Positions 48,833-58,640 of a DNA stretch of 64,000 nt are shown piece by piece (the first letter of the stretch is position 1; every line of letters begins with the position of its first letter). This DNA comes from Vickermania ingenoplastis (taxonomy: Eukaryota; Euglenozoa; Kinetoplastea; Trypanosomatida; Trypanosomatidae): contig VFSE01000340.1 of the NCBI GenBank assembly GCA_010157825.1, forward strand, positions 124,001-188,000, written 5' to 3'. The notes under the pieces were generated by a model. That model was not told where the DNA came from, did no database searches, and saw only the letters and a program-made list of their open reading frames with translations. Made by a program: the position numbers and the translations under genes.

Positions 48833-49783
48833 CTACATTTCATAGAAGTGCTTTCCGTCCTTGTTCTTCAGGTCCCTGTTCGCGCCGTGTTGGAGGAGGA
48901 AGCTTCCAATCTCCTCGTCGTTCTCCATCGAGGCGTAGAAGAGCGCGGTGTCTCCTCGTTTGTCGGGAATGTTGACAAAGACCCGGTGTTCCTTGGACTT
49001 GGGCCCCCCGTTCACCCTCTCGCTGTGGAGAACGAGGGCCTCGACAAGATTGTAGTTGCTCTTGGACACCGCACGGTGCAGAACGGTCTGGCCGAGTCGA
49101 TTCTGGACTGCCACGTCGGCACCGCTGTCGAGCAGGAAGCTCACCAGCTCCAGGTTCCCTCGGCTTGCGGCACTCAGCAAGGGGGTATTCCCAAGCTCGT
49201 CTTTCGCATTGAGGATGGCCCTCACGATGCGCTCCCGCTCCGCCGTCTCCTCCTCCACCTGTTTCTCCTGTGCCTCAGCCGCCGGGGGATGGCTGCTACT
49301 CGCTGTGGGGACGGGGTGTTCAAATCGCAGCCCCTGGAGTCGTGGCAGCGGGCAACGGCACCTTGCTCCCTCTCCCTCTGTCTTTTCTTCTTCTTCTTCC
49401 TCTGCCCCAAGGGCCGCCATGCACTGCGGGTACTCGGCCACACTGCGGTCCAGCAATAGCTTCACTAGCCCCACGGGGGCTCCAACCGTCACCGCCGTCA
49501 GAAAAGGGGTAGTGCCACTCTGATCCCACGTCAGCGCCGCCGCCTGGTACGGCGGCCGAAGGAGCTGCTCGGTCATGCTGTAGTTCCGTAAGGCAATGGC
49601 CCAGTGCAGGGCGGTGCGCCCGTCGTCATCCTGGAACGCCATCAAGTCTCCGTACATATCATCTCGCGTCGTCTCCAGGGCCCCCTGACCCGACGGACCC
49701 CTGACGCGCTGCCGTAGATAGCTGATCACCGGCTCAAGACTATCCCCCTGGCATAGGTCCGACAGATGCTGAAGAGGCGCCAT
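48833..49783 (-). CDS. Ankyrin-repeat protein
   Basis: 316 codons with about five to six ankyrin repeats: DDDGRTALHWAIALRNYSMT (near 52-71), DQSGTTPFLTAVTVGAPVGL (near 87), DELGNTPLLSAASRGNLELV (near 193), NRLGQTVLHRAVSKSNYNLV (near 227), DKRGDTALFYASMENDEEIG (near 274) and a final half-repeat NKDGKHFYEM. A Glu-rich, low-complexity insert (about 125-185) splits the array. The N-terminal 45 residues are helical. The arrangement recalls the proteasome chaperone gankyrin/Nas6, but nothing specific proves that. Ankyrin arrays are protein-binding scaffolds. Confidence 0.85.
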   Translation of the reverse strand: MAPLQHLSDLCQGDSLEPVISYLRQRVRGPSGQGALETTRDDMYGDLMAFQDDDGRTALHWAIALRNYSMTEQLLRPPYQAAALTWDQSGTTPFLTAVTVGAPVGLVKLLLDRSVAEYPQCMAALGAEEEEEEKTEGEGARCRCPLPRLQGLRFEHPVPTASSSHPPAAEAQEKQVEEETAERERIVRAILNAKDELGNTPLLSAASRGNLELVSFLLDSGADVAVQNRLGQTVLHRAVSKSNYNLVEALVLHSERVNGGPKSKEHRVFVNIPDKRGDTALFYASMENDEEIGSFLLQHGANRDLKNKDGKHFYEM

Positions 49784-51093
49784 GATGGGTGGGGTGAGTG
49801 TAGGTTCAGCTGGTCAACGCGACCGTACTTCGTGATGGGCTCAGCGGGTATAGATGGAAGGAAGGAATGTGTGTGTGCCTATGTGATTAGTGGCGGGAGA
49901 GAGAGAGAGAGAGGCAAGGAGAGAGAACCGTCCTTGCTCAAAGGGGATCTGTTCTTCCGTATTCTTTGTCCCACGAGAGGAAACCGCAGGACGACAATAT
50001 TAATAATAATAATAGATGAGAGAAAGAGAGAAAAGCAGAAATGCACGGAACCGCGTGTGTTCGTTTTCTTGTGTATGTCGCGCGATCCTCCACACGGCCT
50101 CTGGGTGGTGAAAGGGAAACCGAAGCGTAAATTTTTCTGGTAATTGGGGGGTTTGTTGTTGTTTGTTTGTTTTCTGCTTGTCAGGTCTGTTCTGTCCTGC
50201 CTCTCGCGGTGAAGGGAGAACGGTGACGAGAGGCAGCAGAGGACGAGAAGGGCTGGGAAATGCCATGGAGCTTCATCGCTCCTTCTCTCTTTCCCCTCCC
50301 CCCCCCCCTCCATTCTCCAAAAAAAAAAAAAATAATAATATAATAGTAGTATTGATCACGAAATGTAAGAAAGAAAGTCCCCTGTACTCGTGTTGAGAGT
50401 GATCTTTCACAAATTGCTGTTGTTGTAATTGTTGTTGTTGGGCCCAGCAGAAACTCTCTCTCTCTCACACACACGCCACACACGGAAACTTAAACGAGTT
50501 ACAAGAAAATGGGCGAGTGAGTGGCACAGTGGCGCCGTGTGGGATGGAAAAGAGGAAGAAAACTAATCGTCAGAATAATAATACAGTGAAGGCCCTGCAA
50601 AAAAGTAAATGAAGACGTACCATAAGAAACATATAGATATGGTAGCCACACAAACATATAGAGAGAGAGAGACGTATATATCTACGCATATGCACCCTTC
50701 TTTCTCTAAAGCAATGAGGAGGAGGAGGGAGGGAGAAAAGAACGGCATATCATTCTGCTCTCCACTATAAAACAGAGAAAGGGGAACAGAGTGAGAAAAA
50801 AAGATCAAAAGAACTCGGGCGGAAAAATTAAGAAAGTTGTTTACTACGGTATATCAATGATGGGCACGCCACTTCACCTATACTCAAAAACTCAAGAGAT
50901 TCTTTTTTAAGGACCTTTTTTGCCTTACCCGACTGTAGGTGCAGCAGTATCGGTGCCAGCATCCCCTTCTTCTCTTCCTCACACATGCACGCACACACTC
51001 TCTATTCGCGTGAGAGTGGAGTCCTTTCCTTTTTTTGATTATTAATTTTTTTCTTTCTCACCATCTCCTCCCCTCCCTCTCTTTCTCTCCACA
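49784..51093. other. 1.3 kb intergenic region, no gene seen
   Basis: Holds a GA run near 49896-49912, AAT units near 49999-50012, a C-run near 50300-50310, A/AAT near 50320-50345, GTT repeats near 50417-50440 and CT/CA runs near 50453-50475. Confidence 0.65.
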
Positions 51094-52983
51094 CTAGTGT
51101 GGGGTATCATCATGCGAGGCCCAATAGGCCTTATTGTTCTCCGCGAGTTCCACCGCAAACTTCATGTCCGGCAGGAACCCTGCGGCCTGGCTGAAAAAGG
51201 GGATAATAATGTACGTGATGAAGGAAATCTGTCCCTTGGCAAGCGACGGGTTAAAGCGATCCATGAAGGGGCTGCACTCCAGGGATAGGTTGCGCTCCCG
51301 GTCGCCCTGCAGGTAGAACTCATCCGAGACACGGCCACCCCACTTTAGATACAAATCCAACGGCCTGGCGCAGTTGGAAATATCTGCCATCTTGAGGGCG
51401 ATAGAGAGCGCTAGCAGCTGATCCTCGCGCTGGGTGAAGTTGGACTGCTCCTGGATCTTTTGTTTTATCCGGACAACATACTTTCCGTGGAGACTCATAT
51501 CGGTGGCTAGCACCATTTCAATCACTGTCTCGCGGATATCCTTTCGCTGCTCATCTGTGAAGCTCGCCAGAATGTCATACGCCGGGTTCTTCATCAGCTC
51601 AAAGACGCTACTTACATGAATGTTCTCCAGCACACTCCGATCGTTGTACAAAATGGCCAGATAATTCTGCGTTTTGGTGAGGAAGTTGTTGTTGATCCCA
51701 GGGTGGTCAAAATCGTGGATGGCAGCAGCGATGAGCGCGGCGAAGAACTGCTCGTCGGAGAGCTGGCAGCGCTTGGCCAGCCCGCCCTCGGAGAGAATGT
51801 AGTGCGTTATGTGCAGTACATCCGCTGCGTGAATGGAATTGTGGTACGGGTTGCGGTGATACCCTGCCTCCACCGCTGAAATCCAGTTAAGGGCTACTTG
51901 CTCGTCAATGTTGAACTTTTGTAGGATACGGTTCTTGCACAGTAAGGCGTACATGGTGATGAACAGTGCGCCGCCCTGGACAAGGGGGAAGCTGAGCATC
52001 CCGTCGTCGTTCCCCTCCATCGCCTCGTGGATCGCGAAGACGTTATAGTCCCATTCGCTTAGTTTGTCCAGTGCCCGCCACACCGCCTCCCGCTTGGGGC
52101 TGGAGAAGTGCTGGATCTGTTTGGCCCTCTCCGCCGGGGTGAAGCTTTGAACCACGTGATCAGCGGCAGAAGTCGGGTCGAACTCTTCATAGGAAACGTA
52201 TCGGCTCTTGATGAGACGTAGCAGGGTCATGTCGTAGTCTTTGCAGGTTCGATCCCCGAGCGGGTTCGCGCGGCGAATCGACTGAGAAGCCATGAGGTTC
52301 TTGGCAACCAGGTTCTCCCACGGATCGTCCACCTTATCGCTATGGGTGGGGGCCAGTTTCTTCTCTAGCTCTTTGAGACGGCGCTTCGCGTTGATCTCCT
52401 GCTGCTTGTTTCTCGCTAGGTATTCCTTCAAGGAGAGCGCCTCTCGCTCCAAGCTGTCCGTCTGCCCCCGCACTACCTTCTCTTCCGCTTGCACGCGGTT
52501 CAGAGTTTGCTGGTACTCACGAGGATGGGCGTAGATCATCTGGACCTTAATCATACGGCCCAGAATAAATTTTTGCATGTTGTCGTCGATACGAGGAATC
52601 GTAAACGTGACTTTCTTTCGATCCCTCTGCGAGATGCAGGTAATCTCGAGGTGTTCCGAGTGCTGGGGATCGTTGTAGTTGCGGTTCGTCGAGACCTGTT
52701 GGTGCAGCTCCACCATCTTCGACTCCACAGACCCTCCGTTAAAGGCGGCGCTCACCGTTTCGAAGAACCGGGACCACCCCATACTCTCACCAATTTTTGT
52801 CTTTACCTTGAAGAGGGTGTGCTCATCGTACTCCAGTTTGTACGAGAACCCGTTGGCGATCGTGTACGCATAGACCCCGAATGTGTCTGCGTTCTCGGAC
52901 ATGGCTGTCATGATCTCTGACACCCCAGGCTTCACAGCAAACATGCTGGGGTAGTTTTGCAGCTCCGTACTGAAGTTGGACAT
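51094..52983 (-). CDS. PDEA: Class I cyclic-nucleotide phosphodiesterase, PDEA-like
   Basis: 629 codons. Hydrolyses cAMP (and possibly cGMP). The catalytic domain in the C-terminal half has the full metal-binding signature: PYHNSIHAADVLH (catalytic His near residue 381), AIHDFDHPGINN (near 422) and MADISNCARP (near 534). There is neither a GAF nor a FYVE domain. The length and the coiled N-terminal part (about 170-220) fit the kinetoplastid PDEA type (about 620 residues) better than PDEB or PDEC. The first 160 residues contain an unassigned, mixed alpha/beta segment (SYKLEYDEHTLFKVKTKIGE). It lies directly downstream of a PKA catalytic gene in the same unit; I recall a similar neighbourhood in Leishmania but cannot verify it. 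Confidence 0.92.
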   Translation of the reverse strand: MSNFSTELQNYPSMFAVKPGVSEIMTAMSENADTFGVYAYTIANGFSYKLEYDEHTLFKVKTKIGESMGWSRFFETVSAAFNGGSVESKMVELHQQVSTNRNYNDPQHSEHLEITCISQRDRKKVTFTIPRIDDNMQKFILGRMIKVQMIYAHPREYQQTLNRVQAEEKVVRGQTDSLEREALSLKEYLARNKQQEINAKRRLKELEKKLAPTHSDKVDDPWENLVAKNLMASQSIRRANPLGDRTCKDYDMTLLRLIKSRYVSYEEFDPTSAADHVVQSFTPAERAKQIQHFSSPKREAVWRALDKLSEWDYNVFAIHEAMEGNDDGMLSFPLVQGGALFITMYALLCKNRILQKFNIDEQVALNWISAVEAGYHRNPYHNSIHAADVLHITHYILSEGGLAKRCQLSDEQFFAALIAAAIHDFDHPGINNNFLTKTQNYLAILYNDRSVLENIHVSSVFELMKNPAYDILASFTDEQRKDIRETVIEMVLATDMSLHGKYVVRIKQKIQEQSNFTQREDQLLALSIALKMADISNCARPLDLYLKWGGRVSDEFYLQGDRERNLSLECSPFMDRFNPSLAKGQISFITYIIIPFFSQAAGFLPDMKFAVELAENNKAYWASHDDTPH

Positions 52984-54765
52984 GGTGTTCGGTGATCTCT
53001 CTCGGTCCTGTATGTCGTGGGTGTTGTTGTTCTACTCGACTCCTCGTAGCACGCTTCCAAGCCTCTTCAATAGGGATAAGTCCCTTCGTTCTACGATGGT
53101 CTCAGCGCAATTGTGTTGGTTGTTATTTACAAAAAAAAAAAAAGCAAAGAACAAAAAAAAGCGGAAAAAAATAGGGGAAAAAAATAATAATTCTGAACCA
53201 GAAGTTTTGTTCCGAAAAAAAATAAAATAAAAAAATACGATGGTGGAAAGTTCCGAATATCGTCGTTTCTACGGGGCAGAAATAATAATAATAATAATAA
53301 AGGGGCGGGGGGAGAGAAAAAGAAAGAGAATTCAACATCGGTCCATAGGGAAGAGGAGTGGGGCATACACTAACACTGGCGGGCAAGCATCGCGTTGTCC
53401 GCGACCGTGGGGCGCGAAATATGTATTTCTGCTGTTGCTTTTTCCTGTTGTATTTTGTTAGGAGTGTATGTGAGTGGAGGGGAAGGGGAATAGGAATATT
53501 AGAGAATGACGTATAGAGGCACAATGAGGGACAAAGAGGGGAAAGGTGTGTGTATAGGGGGGAGCTGGAACACCGACATGCCTCAAGACCAGCACACATG
53601 TAACCCTCTTTCTCTTTCGCTTTTCTTTTCGTTTCTGCTCTCTTATTATTATTATCTTTCTTTTTTTCGGTGTGGATAACACCGAATGGTCCACATTTCT
53701 CTCTTTCTCTCTCTCTCTTACGGGAGTGACACCTCTCATCCAAAAAAAAAGAAACAATTGAGGCAATAGGTGATTCCCAAAAAGGAAAAAAAAAGAGTGA
53801 AACGTATAATAGTAATAAAGAGAGTATCGACAACTCTTTCCTTAAAAACCAAACAAAAAAGAACGAAGAATAATAGTGAGGAAAGAAAACGAAGAAGGGG
53901 GGGGGAACGGTCTCCTTGGTGCTTTCCCTTTGAGTGTGAAGCTACTTTTGTTGTTGATATTGTTCGTGTACATGTGGTTCATTCTTTCCCTCTTTCCAGT
54001 CTTTTTTTTTTGATCGGTATCATCTCTGGGTGTAGGTGGTGTATTCTCTGGGCATGCGTTCTCATGAAGAACCCCACCAAAAAAAAATAATAATAATAAT
54101 AAAATAAAAAGGTTGGTCACGACAAACATAAAGATGCCTGTGTTAGTGTTATTCTTCTTTACTATTCTCCTTACTTATTGTACAAGGTAGTGGGCTGGAC
54201 ATTGAAAAATAAAAAATCAAATTTATGAAAAAGCGAAAGAAATAAAGAAAAGAAAAATAAACGAGGAGAAGGCAAGTGGCCTAGTAACCTGTGTATGGGA
54301 GAGAAGAAGAGGGGAACGAGAACATACTTTTTTTTTTGAAAATAAAAAAGATAAATTAATTAAAATAGAACCCCTTCGGGGTGACTTAGTAGTGTTTTTT
54401 TTTTTTTTCTGTTTGTTTTTTTTTTTGCTTGTTTGATTTTTGTTGTGTTTTCTGTTGCTGGTCTCATCGTTACGAAACAGGTAAAAAGTATTCTTTTCGG
54501 GTGTATTTCTCACATTATTTTTCTCACCTTCTCTTCTGGATTGCTGTTGGTCTTCCCTTCTCTTCGTTATTTCCAAGAATTGAATGTATTGTTTAGGCTT
54601 TCTTTCTTTTTCTTTTCTTTTTCTTTTTTCTTTTTTGTTCCTCTCTTTCATCCTTCATCTTGTCTCTCCCCTTTTATATGAAATAATATGAGAGTGGAGT
54701 GTTCTTTTACTTTTTATTTTATTTTTTTATTTCATTTTTATTTTTCATTTTTCTAATTAGAATTA
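52984..54765. other. 1.8 kb AT-rich intergenic region
   Basis: A-runs near 53130-53230, AAT units at 53281-53301, AAT near 54087-54101, T-runs near 54394-54424 and TTTTC repeats near 54601-54640. No coding-quality frame was seen. GC is clearly lower than in the left half of the window. Confidence 0.65.
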
Positions 54766-55767
54766 TCATTCCTTGGTATACTCTCCGTTACAGAAATTTG
54801 CGAAGACATCCTGCTGTGCGTTGGTTAACGGTCGCATGGGATGCCGAGGGCTTTCTGGGTACTTATCAAAGTAGTGCGTATCCCCATCTCGCCGCGGTCG
54901 TACAGGAATAGGGGCCTGGACCTTCTTTGCCAGCAGGACATCCCAGTCTACCCCTGCATAGTACTGGTGACGCTTGATATCCTGCACACCGCGCTTAAGA
55001 CTACCTAAGCGTTTCGTGCGGTCTAGTACGAGTAACCCTCGAATGAGTTCCTTGGCTTTTGCATCCACCCAGCTGGGGAATTGGATCTTCCCCTCTAAAA
55101 TCTTTTCGTATATCTTGTAAGGGCTTTCGTCATAAAACGGAGGGTACCCCACCAGCATCTCGTAGAGGAGTATCCCCAGTGCCCACCAGTCCACGGCCCG
55201 ATCGTGGCCCTTGGTTTGAATAATTTCCGGAGCCAGGTACTCCGGCGTCCCACAAAGGGTAAAAGTGCGGTCCGTCACCCGCTTCGCGAATCCGAAATCG
55301 GTAATCTTGATGTTCCCTTCGCGGTCTAAGAGCAGATTTTCTGGTTTGAGATCTCGGTAGACAATGTCTTTGCTGTGGAGGTATTCAAATGCTAGAACCA
55401 CCTCCGCAGAATAAAACTTTGCTACGTCGTTTGGAAATTTTCCCGCTTTTCGCAAGTGAGAGAAGAGTTCTCCGCCCACCACGTACTCCAGCAGCAAATA
55501 CAGTCGATCGTCGTCCATGAACCCCTTGAGAAGGTTCACAATAAACGGGTGCTCAATCTCCTGGAGGAGACAAGCTTCTGCTAAAACGTGGTCTACTTGT
55601 TTCATCCGAAGAATTTCCTGCTTCTTGAGGATCTTCAGCGCGCAGTATTTGGACGTCTGCTTGTGCTTCACAAGGCGCACACGGCCAAACGAACCGGTTC
55701 CGATTGTCTCCTTCATCTCCAGGTCCGCCAGGCGCCACCCTGCGCAGTCGGCCTTCGTGATCGCCAT
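54766..55767 (-). CDS. PKAC: cAMP-dependent protein kinase catalytic subunit
   Basis: 333 codons. A complete AGC kinase domain: glycine loop GTGSFGRV at 23-30, ATP-binding Lys in CALKILKK (K45), catalytic loop YRDLKPEN at 137-144, DFGFAKR at 157-163, activation loop TFTLCGTPEYLAPE with the phospho-Thr position at T170, then the AGC C-tail with DTHYFDKYP and VFANF near the end. The YRD form of the catalytic loop and the LCGTPEY motif are those of PKA. The N-terminus is short (about 10 residues before the domain) without a myristoylation glycine. The paralogue number (PKAC1, 2 or 3) cannot be decided. Confidence 0.95.
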   Translation of the reverse strand: MAITKADCAGWRLADLEMKETIGTGSFGRVRLVKHKQTSKYCALKILKKQEILRMKQVDHVLAEACLLQEIEHPFIVNLLKGFMDDDRLYLLLEYVVGGELFSHLRKAGKFPNDVAKFYSAEVVLAFEYLHSKDIVYRDLKPENLLLDREGNIKITDFGFAKRVTDRTFTLCGTPEYLAPEIIQTKGHDRAVDWWALGILLYEMLVGYPPFYDESPYKIYEKILEGKIQFPSWVDAKAKELIRGLLVLDRTKRLGSLKRGVQDIKRHQYYAGVDWDVLLAKKVQAPIPVRPRRDGDTHYFDKYPESPRHPMRPLTNAQQDVFANFCNGEYTKE

Positions 55768-58186
55768 ACAGAAAGATAGTCAACCGGGGGGGGGGACGGC
55801 GAGCAAGAGGTAGAATGCAATATGTATCGGGGAGGAGGTGGGGGAAGTTGTAAATACAGGATCGTTGCACTGGTTCTATCCTCACTCTCTTCCGACTGCG
55901 TATCTGAATGGATAGGTCCCGTACTCTCTCTCGTAATCCGTGAGTCACCGACCTGTTTCTGCTGCTGGGAACGGCAACTTTTGCTTCCCTAAGGATTCTT
56001 CCCTTTATTGTCTTTTAGCCTGTCGAGCGGTCTGAGATTATGGGAATTGTATAAGAGAGGACCTCTGCATACACCAAAGCGCAGGGATATGAGGGGGAGA
56101 AGGCAGACTAAGAAGTGTATGAGATAGTCTGTCCGTCCCACTCTTATGAGCTATTTTTTTGACCGACAAAGTATCAAGCAGCAGAAAAAAATAAAAATAA
56201 AAATGGGGGGAGTACACCTAAACTATATTACTAAATGGAATATATAGGTGTGTGCTGGAGAAAAGACAAAAGAGGAGAGGCTTTCGACCCAACTCCTGCA
56301 GAACAATTTTAGTTTCTCTTCTCTTGCAGCGCCACACACAATAAAAAAGAAATATATAGCAATGTTTATATAGTATTAAGCAATACTTCACGTCGCTTCT
56401 TTTTTTTTTTACCGAAGTCTAAAAAAGAATGGAAGAATAGTCCTCCTGGGGGGGTAATGGACCTACGCTGTACGTCTCGGGACGCTCTCACTCTGTCTCT
56501 CTCAGTTCTTTCCCGAGTCTCTTTGGCAGATCGTGCGTGTTTTTTGTTTTGTTTTGTATTTTTTTCTATGGGGAGCTAAATGGGCTTGTTATGCTTTCTT
56601 TAGTGTATCTTACGCGGAAAAGAAAAAAAAAGAGAAGAAGAAGACACACTTTGCCGCTCCGTTGAATATCCTGAGGGGAAGACATAGATGGCATGTCGGT
56701 CACAGCGCATTACCCATCAGCGTCGGGAGAGGAAGCCGACGCAGAACGAAAAAAGGTGTTTTTTTTAAAAAGGACAGAAGGAAAAGAGAAAGAAAACGTT
56801 TGATATCGTCTGTTCAGCATCGCACAGATAAAGATGGGGTGCCCCACGGAACTCAAGCTCGCAGCATACAGAAACTGGCTGCTGTCAGCGCTAGGTGTGG
56901 TTACTTTTTCCAAGATAGGTCACCGCCAACGCATATATAGTGGCAGAAAAAAACAGTTATCTTTTCCTCGTAGTGAGGGAGATGATCAGCGTATCATATT
57001 GCTCCGAGGGACGTCAGGCAAAGATCTTGCGAGGGGGGGGGGGATTGTCTCCCTCGACATCGGCAATAAGGGAAAGGAAAAGAAGGATACACTTACACAA
57101 AAGAACTGCAAAAAGAAGAAATATATATATAGTCCTATTTAGAAAGAATTCACGTCTACTTTACCTTTGGCTGGACAGCCGAACAATCTCCATAATTTTC
57201 GCTCATGGAAAGAAATGTGGGATCCAGGATAGCGAAGGTATCGCAAAGGAACGTATACGAAGAGACGCACTGCTGCTTCAGGTGCTCAAAAATGGTAAAC
57301 TTCGAGGAAACCTACTATTTGCGGACAACAGATTTCACCAGATCTATATAAGAAAAACAATACAGGTATAAGAAGAATACAGTAAACAATTACCACGAGT
57401 ATAAGCTTCATGGCCCCGTTACCGTGTTAATGTGGACAAGAAGCTGTAGGACAACGGTAGATACCCACAGACCACAAGTCCACCCATTATTGAAATAATT
57501 CGTGTGATGGGACTGAAGGGAAAATAGATTGGAAGGGTGCGTACGTCGCGATGATATATATGCCAAGTGTATGTCATGCTTCAAAGTAAGGCGAATCTCC
57601 GCCTCGCTCCCTGTACCGTAGCTTTAATGCCCTGGAATCCGCCCATCCCTTCATCGCGGGCGATACTGGTCGCTACGCTTGTCATGCCAACAACCCATGT
57701 AACACAATGAACGAATGTTCACTGTCAGCAATGGCAACGACAGGGAAAAAAAAAAATTGTATCCTCTCTTTCTCTTCCCTGTTCGCTGTTTCATGTCCAT
57801 TTGGTAGGAATGCTATTTTCCAGAGATCCTTATAGTACCTATCATCCGGCACACGCGATCGTCGAACGCTCAACAGCTCGGTGAGTGGAAGTGAAACAGC
57901 TTCTCGGTCAGTCTGGCCCCCAACCAATGTTTGGGATCATCCCTGGTGTTGCCGTCGTCGTTACCCTAATCCCTCCCATTATAAAGGTTCGAGATAGCGA
58001 GTTGGTGCGCCTCCATCGTTGCAATGCATGAATGGTAGTATCTCTCATATGTATCTCATGATCGTTTCAGACTAACAACAGCATCGTGACATACCATGAA
58101 GTTCTTTCCACCCAGTCTCCCTTTGTTCCTCCTGTCACCTGAATGGTCTTAACTGGGGATTCCTGAGTTTGGTCTTGCTGTCTCTA
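55768..58186. other. 2.4 kb intergenic region, no gene supported
   Basis: The largest gap between genes. It is more complex in sequence than the others (few microsatellites, mainly T/A-runs near 56400-56411, 56617-56645 and 57740-57756, and a G-run near 57030-57042). Open frames of 60-145 codons on both strands show no recognisable domain and no clear acceptor. A lineage-specific gene or a non-coding RNA could hide here. Confidence 0.5.
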
Positions 58187-58384
58187 TTACTTACTCGTGT
58201 TTTTCTGTCCATTTAAAAGAAAAAAAAACGATAATACAGTAATAATAGAATAAAATACGATGTGAGAGACAGCACACACCGCCCGCTGAAAAGTAGACCA
58301 CATAAAACCAAGAAGAAATAGTGTAATAACCAAGAACGTTTCAGCGTATTTAGATTCCGCATATAATTTTTCCGCGAGAGTCAT
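58187..58384 (-). CDS. Possible small two-span membrane protein
   Basis: 65 codons from the ATG at 58384. A short charged N-terminus (TLAEKLYAESKYAE) is followed by two hydrophobic helices (about 16-31, FLVITLFLLGFMWSTF, and 40-57, HIVFYSIITVLSFFFLLN) and a polar NGQKNTSK end. The composition is balanced, not the Phe/Leu run produced by T-rich DNA, so it may be real. Against it: no strong pyrimidine tract and no recognised family. It lies about 260 bases downstream of the calpain-like gene. Confidence 0.4.
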   Translation of the reverse strand: MTLAEKLYAESKYAETFLVITLFLLGFMWSTFQRAVCAVSHIVFYSIITVLSFFFLLNGQKNTSK

Positions 58385-58640
58385 GAAGTTAGCGAGACAG
58401 TCACACACGATAGTTAGTCGTTCGTGTTGTTGTTGTTGCTTTTCTTCATTATTGTGTATTGTGCTCGCAACATGAGAGGGTGTTGAGGGGTTGTGAGTTT
58501 TCCCTCGTCCTCCCTCTTCTCTCTTTTCTGTGTTTACATCCTCTCTCCTAAACGTCCGTTACCCTCAAGTGGGTCAAGCTTTAGTATCGCTGGCTCAAAG
58601 GCTCAGGCCCCAACCACCTTCGTTGCGACCACCATCATAC

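Noticed and set aside
57980-58000. GGTTCGAG resembling a tRNA T-loop
   Set aside because: Flanks do not pair and there is no A box at the right distance.
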